Shown here one piece after another: positions 16,583 through 28,519 of a DNA stretch of 64,000 nucleotides. A program made the translations under genes and the position numbers. The DNA comes from Typhlomys cinereus (taxonomy: Eukaryota > Chordata > Mammalia > Rodentia > Platacanthomyidae): positions 2,480,001-2,544,000 of the forward strand of contig JALPQD010000143.1 of the NCBI GenBank assembly GCA_023101885.1, written 5' to 3'. Position 1 is the stretch's first letter; the number at the start of each line of letters is the position of its first letter. The notes under the pieces were generated by a model. The model ran no database searches and had not been told where the DNA came from. It was given only the letters and a program-made list of their open reading frames with translations.

Positions 16583-18547
16583 GAACTTCTTTATGAAGTG
16601 TGTCACGCCGTTGACCAGACTAGAAAGGGTGAAAATGTGAATATGACATAGCTTGTGTGTTTTTGAATATTAGATTTTGATATTGAATATTAGATTTCAG
16701 TAATCAGGAGGGAACATGAGAAAGAACAATGGTAAGTTTCTGGAAATCACTACTCTGTTCATTCAAATAATACCAAATGCTACAAAAAAGAGAAAGGAAG
16801 GTCTGTCTTACTATCACCCAGACCACTCTGAAGAATCCCATTCACATATGCTACAAAAAAAAAAAAAAAACTACCTGCCAGTTTTTTTTTTTCAGTTTTT
16901 TTTTTCTAAAATTCTTATTTCATTGTTGATGTTTAAATTCTATTTGTTTAGTTTCCTCATCTGGAAACATTTAGCTGTATGCACTACATGTAGATGACTG
17001 AACAAGGGCAGGCCCCTGTGTTCACAGCTTTACTGCCAGAGATGCCAGGGATCCCAGACAGAATGTGAATTGCCTGGTGCAGTTTCCACATGGCAAAGGG
17101 GCAAGGAGCATCCTCTCTCACCCATGCTGTAGCTAGAAACAGTCTCTAGGTAATATAGCTACAATACTATTTTTAAAGTCACGCATATTAGTCAACTTAA
17201 CAGCTACTTGCGAGATTTCTTACTAATTTTTGTGTTATTTTTTGCAAGTTACCAATAGAAAGGCATTCTTGACACGGTGCTTTTCTGTCACTTATTGGGG
17301 GGGATGTTATAAAGCCCTCCTCAGTCTGTGCTCTGTGGCCTAATTTTTAATTCTCCTTCACAAAGTGCCTTAGGTCAACTCCGGATGAGAGTGTGCGAAA
17401 GAATGCACGAGAGAAAACGGAAGAGAGAGGAAACGAGGTGGGGTGGGAGGAAGCCCATGGGGAAACATTCCCGTTCTTAGCTTGGCGTTCGTCACTGTCC
17501 CGTCACATCAATGCAAAAGGTCCTGATTCTGTTCCAGAAGAGTTGGATGCAGAGTTCTCAGAGTGACTTCGGAAACGAATTGGGCCCAAGAGCTTTAACT
17601 TTGCCTTAAAATATAACAGAATTATCTTTGGGTTTTTTTTCCTTTTATAAGTCTGGCCACATGTTGAGAATTAACTAGGAATGCCATTTTCCACAAAACC
17701 CACTATGACGATACAAAAAATCCAAACTCAACAATGTGGTCACAAAGATCCACATGCCAGATCCTGTTTCTAAGTCACCCCCAATTCTTGTTTACCGGTT
17801 TCTTACCAATCATTTCTTTTCAAATGTTTGTCATTATAAAAGACACTTCAGACTCTCAATTTTAAATTAATTATGGGACACTAATGTTTGACAGTGTGGG
17901 AACATATTCTTCATTCCTACTAGACTTAGATTGTTTGTTACCATGTGCTGAGCTTTTATATCCTAAATCTGTCATCATGTGCATCCTAATTCTGTTCTCG
18001 TGTACATCCTATTATTTTTTCCTTCTCCATCAGAATCATGAGCTATAAACATCTTCCCAAATTATAAAACCGTATCCAAATAGTATTCATGTACTATTGG
18101 CAATAAAATTCCATTCAATTGCTTTTTGAACAAAGAAATATTTCACTCAAAATTTGAGCATATGGATAAGGGGTAGTAAGAAGCAAACATAAACCAAGAT
18201 AAAAAAGGTGCTACTATCTAACTTTAAAATTTATTTTCTACTATTAAGAACTAAGATAGCAACCGATGAAATAAGTGTTATAAAGGATATTATAGCTCAA
18301 AAGATTTATAAGTGATTTTTAACCTATTTTCTCCTAAGTTACTCACTAGTAATGTTGGTATGTGTTCAATCACTGATATTAGTATTGACAGCTTACAATG
18401 ACCAAAGGAACATTATTTCTATCAAGACTTTAGGTATCCTGCAGCTAACACAAACTTGTAATATAGCTATGTAAAGTAATTATGTTTTTGTAGTCACTTA
18501 AAGTGGCAACTAGTGTATTTGTTGATTTATTTTATGTAAACAAAATC

Positions 18548-18553
18548 AATAAA
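18548..18553 (+). promoter_or_regulatory. EDNRB: Distal polyadenylation signal (AATAAA)
   Basis: AATAAA within aaaatcaataaacatttag, followed within about 40 nt by T/GT-rich sequence (ttatctgtcactgtg). It is the last good signal in the block that lacks repeats, so it is the likely end of the long transcript. Another AATAAA (about 18101) lies upstream. Confidence 0.65.
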
Positions 18554-18575
18554 CATTTAGATTGTTTTAAATATA

Positions 18576-20240
18576 TACATTTATCTGTCACTGTGCAGGC
18601 ATTAATTCACTAAATACTGACATTTTTAAAAGAAATAGAAATGTTGTAAGTGGACATTATTTATGTTAAATATATCATCAAAGAAATATAAAACTTGTTC
18701 AATTAAAATGCTACAATTCTGGTTGTTGTTAAAGCTCAATGTGTGAGGAATCACATGTGTACATAGTCTTTCATTTTCCCAGTCTTAATTTTCCTTAAGT
18801 CTTAAGCTTCCTGTTTCTATCTCTGATTGGCTGCTTTTGGAGTCTTTCAGTACTTAAACATTATTTCATTAAGGATGAAATGATACTTTGGAATTTCTCA
18901 TTCCATTTCACAAGTAACATTTTACTGTGAGTACATGTAGACCAAAATGATATTATTATACCTTCAGCATTTCCCATCTGAAAATTTGAAATCTCCAAAA
19001 TCCAAATTTTGGACATTGCCATGGTGCCAACAAGTGGAAAATTCCACATTTAACCTCACATGACAGATCATGGTCAAGGCACAAATAAAAACCATAATTA
19101 TCACACAAAATTACCTTCAGGCTGTTGTGTACAAAATTTATTTGAAACTTAAGTAAGTTTGCTGCTTTTACCTGTATCCCATGCTCAAGAAATCTCACTG
19201 TGGATATGAGAATATTCCCAAATCCCCAACATTTCAAGAGAAATGCTTAAAGAAAAATTGGAAAAGAAGAAGAGAAGGCTAAAATATTGGAGAACACAGC
19301 TGCAAGAATCCAGTAAAATCCAGAAAGGTTGCAAGAGATAAGAAAGAACCTGGTATGGGAGTCGGGCCTGGGGCAGAGGCAGAAGCAAAGTGGTGAGCTC
19401 GAAAGCAGAGAAAGATGGGAAAGGAAAAACGACCTTTAAAACTGGCAGCTAAAAACATCATCTGAGGCAGTTTGAGTGTATCCATGTGTGGTTTGTGTAT
19501 TTACCTGCATGTTATGACAGTATATTTTTCTCATCTACCCATATATAATATGTATATAAAATATACATATATGACAAATTTATTTTTTGGAGAGGTTTTT
19601 TCAGATCGTGTCTGAGTAATAGGATTTGTCACTTCAATGACAGCAGAGGACAGAAATTTGTTCCCTTCCTGGAACTCAGGATTATGTAAAACCTGTTGCA
19701 TACAGTGAGTTCTTCAGCCCCCTCTGCTTCTGACAGGCTTGTACAGCCCAAATAAGAGGAAAAAGAGTGGGCTCAGAGAAAATAACCAATTCAGGACAGG
19801 TGGTACCCTGATATTCTCATCATTGATGGTAAGGGCATTCTCGCTGAAAAGAGTGACATATTTCTCCATTCAGGTGTCACATACAGAATGTCTAAGCTGA
19901 CTCTAGCACTACATTTCAAAAGAAGAATGAGTAGGCAAAAGCCATTAGATATTGTAGGAAACTCTGACGTGAAAGACAAAACTTGAAAATAAATTTTAAA
20001 AAATGTGTAGAAACTGAAAAAACGAAAAAGTTTAGGGAGTAAGAGAAAAATTACCAGATTATAATTGATTTTCCCAGAGTCTATAAAATCAAGAAACAAC
20101 ACCAAGATGCTTAATGAATAAATGAAGTATTCAGGGATCAAGAAACTGTGTGCGTGCTCTCTCTCTCTCTCTTTTCAATGCTCATTAAAGGGTGATATAA
20201 TTTTTTGTGTTAATAATATTTTTATTCCAAGCCTGGATCA
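18576..20240. other. Intergenic, no gene seen
   Basis: AT-rich DNA after the EDNRB poly(A) signal. The minus-strand frames between 18861 and 20141 are short and overlapping and match no family I know. A (CT)n run at about 20155-20172 is the only simple repeat. Confidence 0.7.
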
Positions 20241-20261
20241 AATATTGCCTAAATTTCTTTT

Positions 20262-20535
20262 CTTTAATATTTTTATTAATAATTTGTTTATATGCAAGCA
20301 AAATGAATTTCTGTCCATGCTTCCTTCCCCTCCTCCACCCCTCTCACCAATCCATTCCTGTCTCTCCAGTCCTTGTGTCTCTGCATGTGCGGACCACAGG
20401 GCTCCCTTTGGGGACTTGTATTAGTAAGACACCAGGCCTCTGTGACAGTGTCCAGGCCCTTCAGTGGGAAAACCCACAGTTAGGGAAGCTCTCCTTCACT
20501 TGTCCAGAACTTCCAAAAAATTTCCCTTTCAAATT
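20262..20535 (-). mobile_element. LINE-1-type 3' end fragment, reverse orientation
   Basis: The + strand shows a C/T-rich tract (cttccttcccctcctccacc), the complement of the purine tract in L1 3' UTRs elsewhere in the window, followed by body sequence. The A-rich tail would lie at the low-coordinate side (tttattaataatttg). Confidence 0.5.
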
Positions 20536-21659
20536 GAAAATTTGAAAAAAAATAAAATTGAAAATATGCTAGAAAAGGTAAAATAATACACCCCCAAAAG
20601 GTTCAAAAGTCAAAATTTACTAAACCTAGAATGTGAGCTTATTCTATCAAAGCGTGCTACAAAAAACCAAGGAAGGAAATCCAGGAAGCAGGGGAAGCCA
20701 ACACTGGAAAGACTCACAAACTCATATGGCAGAGGAGGGAATGCTCTTTGCCCACATACGAGTTCGGTCGTAAGCAGAAGAGCAGAGGAAATATAGAAGG
20801 GAAGATTACCACGCAAGTATTCACAAGATATTGTAACTCCATGGCAGCATCTGAGGATAGGTACATAGAAAAGCAAACAAACTTCCTTCTGTGGAGAAAA
20901 ATGTATATTCATAGTTGTATAGCTTAGATAATGGCAAGCATCCTTGCAAAAATAAGACTGTTTTAGCGAATACTGTGATATAAATAGATTGAAAGGAATG
21001 TATCCTTGGTGGTTATGAGCAGAAAGCTATTCTTCATTTTCTGTAGTACAATCTAACATCCACTTTGGGAAACACTTCAAAATGAACCTAGGGAAGATAA
21101 AGATGTGCTTATTCTAGTACCATAAGCTCCAATTTTCAAAAAATTGCTTATGGGATTATGATATAAAAACAGAATGTTCATAGGAACATTGTTTGTTTCA
21201 GTTCTCAAATGGAAGCAACTCAAGTTTTAGTAGTAATAGTTTAAATAACTAAATTTAAATCTAACACAATCAAGCTATATTTTATAGAAAAATATGTATC
21301 ATCAATTAAACAACTGAATAAGGGAAAGTATAGTCCATGTAAAGATAGTGCCACTTGTGGGAGATAGAAGAGAATTTTGTAAGATACATGAGAATCTTCT
21401 TGGCTTTGGAAGAGTATTTCTAACAATTATATTATGCATTTAAGTATTTTAGATAAAAAAATATAGGCACTACAGTGAAATATAATAATATGTAATATTT
21501 TATATATAATTAAGCTCATAATACTTCAAATATACATATTTTTCTGTATATTTCATAATTTTAAAGTAGAGAAAATATATAGCAATGTTTAATTAAAAAC
21601 TTAGGAAATATCACTTCAGCACTATTTTTCATGCCATTTAGAAATTTAAAGGGGAAGGG

Positions 21660-22620
21660 CTAAAAATGCTGCGGGGAGGGGAAGAAAAATAATCAAAAGG
21701 GAAAAACCAAACAAGGATGTTGCAAGCCAAGAAGATTCTGCTGCTAAAAATTTCCCATCTTTAGGTTCTTATAATCTCACTGCCCCCTTTTCTGCGAAGT
21801 TCCCTAAGGCTTAGGATGGGGAGAGATTAGGTTGGCCCTAATACAGGGTAAGCTTTGCTGGATCACTGGTATTTTGTATTTTGGCTGCTTTTGGTTGTCC
21901 ACTTCACTGCTCTTCTATTGCCCTAGGCTCCATTCTGTCAGGGTATTGAGATCCCCTATCTCTGTTGTAGAAGAAGACTTCTAGGCTGACTGTTAAGTGC
22001 TCTTCAAATATATGAGTATAATAGCATCTATTTACAAAGCAGTTCTGTGTACTGTCCAGGTAGGTTCATTGGCTATTTTTCCTACTGATCTATTTCTTTC
22101 CCTTTTTTACATACTTGTTCTAGTTAACAGTAACAGGAATGTGTTCCGTTTTAACAAGCGGGTCTTGAGTTCAATCAGAAAGCTGTTGGTTGTCTCTATG
22201 ATACTCATGCCACCATTACACTGGTTGTCACCTGTTGCCATAGTGATTTTTATTGCAATTTGCAGATCTCATGAGTTGATGAACCTGTGATTATTTCTCT
22301 GCCCCAGTACCTTCTACAGTATTCCTTGGTACTGTGTAAGCTATTCAACAAGGAAGAAGTTCTCAGACCAGTTCCATTTGATGTACTTTGCCCATGTTCT
22401 GTGATCCATTTGTGTTGGATCTTCAGTAAAAGGATCTTATTGATGGTTTTTCAGAGAGTAACCAAGAGCAATGGCAAAAGCCTATATTGTTTGGGGGCCC
22501 TTGAGACCTCTGCCCAAAATTTTTTCAGAAAGTGCCACATTCCTGTTACTTCTGGTATATTTCTAATTGTCACTGGGTACTAGTGGATCAGCTCTGGGCT
22601 CTTTTTGTTTTGCACTATTT
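21660..22620 (-). mobile_element. LINE-1 3' UTR-type element, reverse orientation
   Basis: The segment 21745-22375 is the reverse complement of 54630-55245: ctctgccccagtaccttcta here corresponds to tagaaggtactggggcagag there, and 'ctcatgagttgatgaacctg' has its counterpart as well. It resembles rodent L1 3' UTR sequence. Frames of 97 and 98 codons inside it are not genes. Confidence 0.7.
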
Positions 22621-23999
22621 TCCTCACTCTGTGCTCCTCTGCATATGAGGAAGAAATTACATTGTGTCACTTATAAGTAATGAGTTATTTTTCTAACCAC
22701 ATATCCCACCCTACTTTTATCCCAACATATATACAGTATACATAAAGCACACATACATACACACATGCAACACACATACACAAAGAAAGACAAGGGAGAG
22801 AGAAAAAGAGAGAGAAAACCACATTCTCCACCTTCAAATCCATATGGCTCTTTTAAAACCTACCACTGGATTAGCAAATAAAACTCTGTTGGGTGCCGGG
22901 GGTGGCACCTTTTTCTGAAAGGTTGCAGCATTTTTTTTACCATGTTTAACATGTTTAACTGGTGTCTGTGATAAATACACCTTTTGAAAATCCTGAAAAG
23001 CCCCTAACAGTTAGATAGCAAATATTTCATCCTTTACAATCACTCAAGCTGAAGCCAGTTTTTTTTTTAAGGTAATCTAAGAAATTTTAGAATTACACTT
23101 ACATAAGGGCATATTTGCGTCTAAATTTCCTAAACTATCTCACACTAACCTGGAGTCATATTTTGCAAAACTTTTAGATTATTATTTATCAGTTTATTGT
23201 TTACCATATTTTCTGGAATTCAAAACCTATTTAATGAGTCTGAGTTGTTAAAAGGGCATTTATAGTCAGGGGTGTCTAGGAGTCTAACACTGTGACTCAG
23301 GAGTAAATCAGCCTCATAGAAAATGAAACTTTAAGGGACTGTTCTTCTCAACCAAGTTTGACAGACCTGCCCTCACTTTCTCATTAATATAGTGAGATTC
23401 TAAATTAAAGGGTTCTTATGTTAATGAAATATATAATTTTTGATTATTTCACCATTTCGGTTCTTTTTTTTACATAAAGCATTTATCCCAGAACCAACTC
23501 AAAATTGGATAATTTGTGGCTGAATAGAAACAAAAACTTCAATTCCAAAGTTCATATCATTTTACCAATCTTCTATTAAACAATATCTAGTTTGAAACAC
23601 ACACTGATACAGGTCCACTAAAGAATTTTTTCTTTGTGCAACCAAGTAACTAAGGGAATGTACGATTGGTGTGAAATATTTGTCATCATATGTAACCTCA
23701 GATAGAGCTCGAAAAAGTATTCATCTTCCTTCTATCACATGAGTTTTTCATGACTTTCTGGGTAGATGTGTAGAATCAATAGGAAATGTCCTCCATTTGC
23801 CCTGAAACACCATGAATGGAAGTGCAAGTACAACCCCATTTTTTGGATCCTTGAACCATAGCAAAATTGCCAAATGGCTGCAGTTGAGTTTAGAGAATGA
23901 GGCGGAAGGTAATGCTTTTCATCTTGGAAAATAGAAGGGACTTCTGGAGCAAATACATATTCCTAAGCACACTATCAAGATAATAATACTAATAAAAAA

Positions 24000-25050
24000 G
24001 AGTTAATATCAATAAGAATTCATACTTACTTACCAGAATGACTATAAGAAAAAAAAAAACAGACCAAAAATGTTGGTAAAGGATATGGAGAAATTGGAAA
24101 TTTGTTGGAGGGGATTTAAACTAGTGTAGCTATTCTGGAAAGTAAATTCTTAGTTTCTTAAAAGGTTATACACGCATGTGAAATATGACTAAGGAATTCT
24201 ATTCTTATATCTGCAGAAGAGATATGAACACAACCATCAACACATAAATATCTATACTGAATATTCATAGCGTGTGAACTGAAATTTGGGGGGGGGGAAG
24301 CCACACTTGAGCTAAAGATACTACTACAAAGATGCTTGATTGATTGGAAATGATTGATTGAGGGGAGCTAGAGTGATAAAGGTCCAGAGCAAAATAATCT
24401 TGGGTTATTATTATCCCTGTTAATAGTCACCTTTGTGTCCTTGTGACTCTTTGTAAAATCTTTCTGGAATGTACAAACAGTCTCCTAGGTGTGATCCGCA
24501 GAACTCAGAGCATTGGCCTTTCACCAGCCCCAAAGCTAAGAATGTCATCGGATAACATCTAAGACCTTTTAGAGAGATCTCCTCTTGCTGTAACCTGCCT
24601 ACTTGCTATTCCCACCAATATATTTTAAAAAAAAAAAATCATGATTTCCTTTATTTTGTTGCTATAAAAACTGTAGGAAACTGTTTCATCATTGGAAAAT
24701 GGTTTTGGAAATATCCTGAATCTGTGTTCCCAGGCCATAGTCACTCATATTTGGCTCCAAAATAAACTGTCTTATTCCTTTGTGTTAAGAGCTGTGTTTT
24801 CATAATGTCTTGAAACTGAAAACAACCCAAATAGCAATAAAGTAGTAGATGAACCTAATGTGGAATCTCTATCCAGTGACATTCTGTCATCGATGTAAGG
24901 GGGTAAATCCTAGTAAATGCTGTTTCACGGATGAACCTCAACAGTATTATGCTAAGTCAAAACCAGACATGATGTCCAGATAAGATTCCCTATTATAAAG
25001 TTCCACTTATATGAAATGTCTAAACTTATACTTAAAAAAAAAAAAAAAAA
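24000..25050 (+). mobile_element. Ancient L1M-type LINE-1 3' end, split by a later insertion
   Basis: The left part (24000 to about 24290: accagaatgactataagaaa, 'ggatatggagaaattggaaa', 'gaattctattcttatatctg') and the right part (about 24810-25050: 'gaaactgaaaacaacccaaa', 'agcaataaagtagtagatga', ending in A18 at 25034-25051) follow the order of the mammalian L1MA/L1M 3' end. Between them lies about 0.5 kb that is not L1. Confidence 0.75.
24290..24808. mobile_element. Insertion of unknown type inside the L1M, possibly a solo LTR
   Basis: It separates the two L1 parts exactly where the consensus should continue (gtgaactgaaattt | gaaactgaaaac). Near the right end it has 'ccaaaataaactgtcttatt', an AATAAA in LTR-like spacing. 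Clear TG...CA ends and a target-site duplication could not be fixed, so the LTR reading is tentative. Confidence 0.4.
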
Positions 25051-25055
25051 AACTA

Positions 25056-25346
25056 AGGCTGGGAAAATGACTCAGTAGGTAAAGTACTTGTACATACTTG
25101 ACAGCCCAAGCTGGGTTCAGATCCACAGATCCCACACAAAATCCAAACACAGTGGCATAAACCTCTTTAATTCCTGAGTCCTTTCAAGAAATGGGAGGTG
25201 GCCAGAGATTTTCCATTGTCTGGTTTGCATAGCAGCTGTGAAAAGCCTAGTCTTGAATAAGGCAGAAAAGCAAGAAAAACACCCAAAGTTAGTCTTTGCA
25301 TCAGTAAGAGAGAGAGGGAAAGAAAGAGAGAGTGAGAGAGAGAGAT
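25056..25346 (+). mobile_element. tRNA-derived SINE (B2-like), diverged
   Basis: Head 'ggctgggaaaatgactcagt' with B-box-like ggttcagatcc, then B2-like body, ending in (GA)n at about 25308-25345. It sits directly after the A-tail of the ancient L1, a common landing spot. Confidence 0.7.
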
Positions 25347-25587
25347 TAGTGGTGCCCTAAGGTTGGAGTTGAAAAGGGAGACTGATAGCCAAAGAATACA
25401 TGTTTCTTCCTGGCATAATGCAAATGTTTTTTAAAGTGATTTGTGATAAAGGTGAAAAAGTTATCAAATTACTAAAAATTATTAAATTCTACAGTGGAAT
25501 CAGATAAGTTTTGTTGTACATGGTGTATCACAATAGACTTGCTTTTTAGAAATGAACATTTATACATTCACGGGAAGTCAGTAAGTT

Positions 25588-25890
25588 TTTTTTTTAAAGG
25601 ATTTATTTTTGCTGACAGACTCAGTAGTCCTACTTTCTTCTTTTTTTAAAAATTTTATTACTTATTCAATTGTGCATGTGTGTGTGTGTATGTATGTGTG
25701 TGTGTATGTATGTGTGTGTGTATGTATGTGTATGTGTATGTATGTGTGTGTGTATGTAGAACTACAGACGAATTCGGGAACCACCATGGACGCCTCCACC
25801 TCCTCCTTGTTTACTCTGCCCCGGGATTCACAGGCTCCGCCCTACCAGGACCAGAAACGCAGGCCGCCCCTGCTTCCGTCCGACATCTAT
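25588..25890 (-). mobile_element. 5'-truncated young SINE with extra 3' sequence
   Basis: Perfect 13-bp duplications aagtcagtaagtt lie at 25575-25587 and 25891-25903. On the minus strand the element begins in mid body (atagatgtcggacggaagca), so the tRNA head with A and B boxes is gone. It runs through the GC-rich body and the (CA)n/TACA region to its own A-rich end near 25641. About 45 nt of unrelated sequence follows (25596-25640), then a terminal poly(A), seen as T8 at 25588-25595. This layout indicates transcript read-through into flanking DNA before retroposition. Confidence 0.8.
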
Positions 25891-27654
25891 AAGTCAGTAA
25901 GTTCTGTGGAGAGAGAATTGACATACAGAAACTCTAGAACAGCAATGATTGACAGCAGGCTTAAATAAAACTCAAGGTAACAGGATAGAGGTGCAGAGAT
26001 TTTGAACCACAGTCCAAGATAACAATCAAACCTCATTTTGTCTGTATTGTGCACCTTGCACAATAGTTGTGTAGAGGTGGGAATTCTGTCCTGTTAGGAA
26101 TGGAGCTCATTCTAAAGCTTCTTTAACATCACAGTACATGTCTTCCTGCCTCCTTATACCAAATCCCCCCCTACATGCCCAAGCACAATGCAGGGCACAG
26201 ATGGAAAACAGTCTTTAATGTGTTTGTTTAAGGTGGTCATGACCTAGTTTCCAGGCTCTGACAGGAGGAATAATTCAATCCACACCCCACTCACTGCCCT
26301 CTTTCTGATCTTACCTACCTGTCCTAATGACCTCAGGGCCAGGCGCCAGACAATCAATAACATCTCTAAACCCTGGGGCTTGAGATTATTCAAGTTAGTC
26401 AGTCCACAGGGAGCCAAGACACCTGAAAAACCATTCTTCTTTGCCCCAGGTAAATTGCCTCATTTCACACCACTTTTCCCTTACCCTGTCCTTAAACTAG
26501 TCACTGTATGACCCAGCCTGACTTTCTTTCTTTCACAGCCGTCCAAATGAACTCTTTCAACTATCTCAGCATCCATGTGTTTTGTCTCACCGTGGACATC
26601 TTAAATCATGTAAGGTGACCAAGTAGCTACTTAATAAATAGCTGAAGTAATAAATAGCTCCTCACAGATTTTCCCCCAAATTGCTGATACATGTTCCCTA
26701 TGAAGTCAATCTAACTAGTCTAGATTTTCCCTCCAATACTAGCGTATGCAATTATTGTCTCTAAAGTATGTTTATTCTCAGACAAAAAAGGCAAATAATC
26801 GCAGCACTGATTTTTGTCAATCAGCCAAGCCGTGTGCTCTTTTTGTTTAAAAACTCTACTGACTACTTCTCCCAGAAGGTTACATTCTAGGAGAGTTCTG
26901 ACACACAATGAGAAGTAACTGAAATTGTAATTCCCCTGCTCAAATATAAGAAGAAACTGCATTCTCATGCTTACAATAAAACCAAACTATAAACATCTAA
27001 TCTAAGAAACTCCACTGGTTTCCTTTATGGGTGGCTGGAAAGACTGCTACTTAGAGCAACTATAGCTCACCGAAAAGATGCTTCTGTCTGCTTCCTTTTG
27101 TAGTCCAAAGAGCCCGTCACTCTGGTTGCAAGTGTACTGATTGAGCAAGTAGCATTGAGTAGGCTCCAGATTTCTTCGGTAAACTCTTACCTACAAAACT
27201 CAGCAGGGTGACATAGTTTAACGAAGGATAATGTGTTGTTTATTCTCTTTTCAAATTTGTCTGGGAGATCATATCATTCTCTTCGCTCAGAGGCTGGTTC
27301 ACATCCTGTTCACCATCACTAGAGATTCAGTTGGCAAAGCATGCAGGTCTTAAGCTGTGTCATACACAATGCACCCCATTTATTCCACCTCCAAGCCTTG
27401 CTTTGAACTGTGTTTGACATCAGAGGATAGGGGATAACATTAGATGTAAGGACTCTATGGACTCTCAGAGAGCAAATATATTTAGATTAACTGATGATCT
27501 ACATAAACCAGATTTTACAACACTATGACATTTGTTTTTTGTACAATATTTAAGTACTTTAACTTTTTGTATGTTTTATTTTTATATTGTATAAAATTTT
27601 ATATTGTATAATATCTTGTCATATAAAATTTTTGTATGTTTTATTTATTTTGCC

Positions 27655-28275
27655 TTTAGAGTTTGAAACATGAATGCAATGTATTTGTCATTTTCAACCC
27701 ATATTCCCCATCCCAATCTTCTCCTTTTTCCCTACCAGTCTCCCTCCTTCCTTCATGTCTCTTGTGTGTGCAGCCCAATGAGTTTCATTTGGAATGCCCT
27801 TACTAGCGTGTGCCTGAGCAGCTGCTGATTCATTGATGATATTATCAGTGGGTTCACCATGAGGAAAGCAAGTCCTTTTTCCCACCACCCCTGACATTTT
27901 CAGTGGTCTCTCAGGGAGATGTGGAGTCCCTTGATAATCTCTTCCCTGGTGAAGTATTTATAAGCCAAATCTTGTGCAGATTTGTAGAAGAAGACACATT
28001 TGTAGAGATTTCATAGATGCAACATGTCTGTCATGTCCAGACGTTACTGTCTTACTATATATATCCCAATATCAGACTCTTACATACTTACTAGATACCT
28101 CAGTTACCCCTCCCTCTCTATATTGCCTGAGTCTGGGGCAAGGTATGATTTAGCTATCCTGTTCAGTGGTAAACAGTCCATAGTCACTTCTTTTTTACTC
28201 TTGTTAATTGTGATTCTCAAAAACATGACTTTAATTCTACTCTTCAAATCATATGAGGAACTTTCTAGACTGGTC
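27655..28275 (-). mobile_element. LINE-1 3' UTR-type element, reverse orientation
   Basis: The phrases 'tgcagcccaatgagtttcat' and ttcattgatgatattatcagtgg, then 'gagtctggggcaaggtatga', match in reverse the rodent repeat seen in sense at 55790-56480 (same family, diverged). A 164-codon frame (28024-28518) crosses this element and the next SINE and is not a gene. Confidence 0.55.
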
Positions 28276-28460
28276 ACATGCTTAAGAATTCATGTTCTCG
28301 TCTGTCCTAACCAGCTTGCTTTGGAGATTCCCAAATTTTCAGGGTTATTACAGGCTGGTTGCCATATCCACAGGGCATTCATATTATGCTGTGGTGATAC
28401 AAACTTCTGTCCTTTGGCTTGCATGGCAAAAGCTTTGACAACTGACTCATCTCTCCAGCC
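28275..28460 (-). mobile_element. tRNA-derived SINE (B2-like), reverse orientation
   Basis: The minus strand starts ggctggagagatgagtcagt and contains the B2-like order 'ccacagcataatatgaatgc' then agcaagctggttagg. It abuts the L1-type element at its 3' side. Confidence 0.65.
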
Positions 28461-28519
28461 TTTCAATAACATTTTTAAAAAACAAACTCTAAGAATTGCA
28501 CAATCAGTCATGAACTAGC

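Larger units (their letters stand above)
16122..18575 (+). other. EDNRB: EDNRB 3' untranslated region
   Basis: About 2.45 kb of non-coding last exon from the stop codon to just past the distal AATAAA. The end is inferred from the signal and from the usual multi-kilobase EDNRB 3' UTR. It contains a short (GA)n (16206-16219), an imperfect 20-bp duplication (TTGAATATTAGATTT at 16663 and 16683) and an A17 run (about 16854-16870) close to two T-runs. No transposon insertion is visible, which fits constraint on this UTR. Confidence 0.75.

Noticed and set aside
19185..20141. Cluster of minus-strand frames (67-116 codons)
   Set aside because: They overlap in different frames in AT-rich DNA with hydrophobic, low-information translations; no match to known proteins.
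25609..25968. 119-codon frame rich in Val, Cys and Tyr; similar ones at 41278, 49430 and 62577
   Set aside because: These are translations of the (TG)n and GC-rich body of the same SINE family; their similarity to one another reflects the transposon, not a gene family.
28024..28518. 164-codon open frame, the longest in the window
   Set aside because: It runs through an inverted L1-type repeat and an inverted SINE and ends in neither a domain nor a signal I can recognise. Repeats readily leave chance frames of this size.
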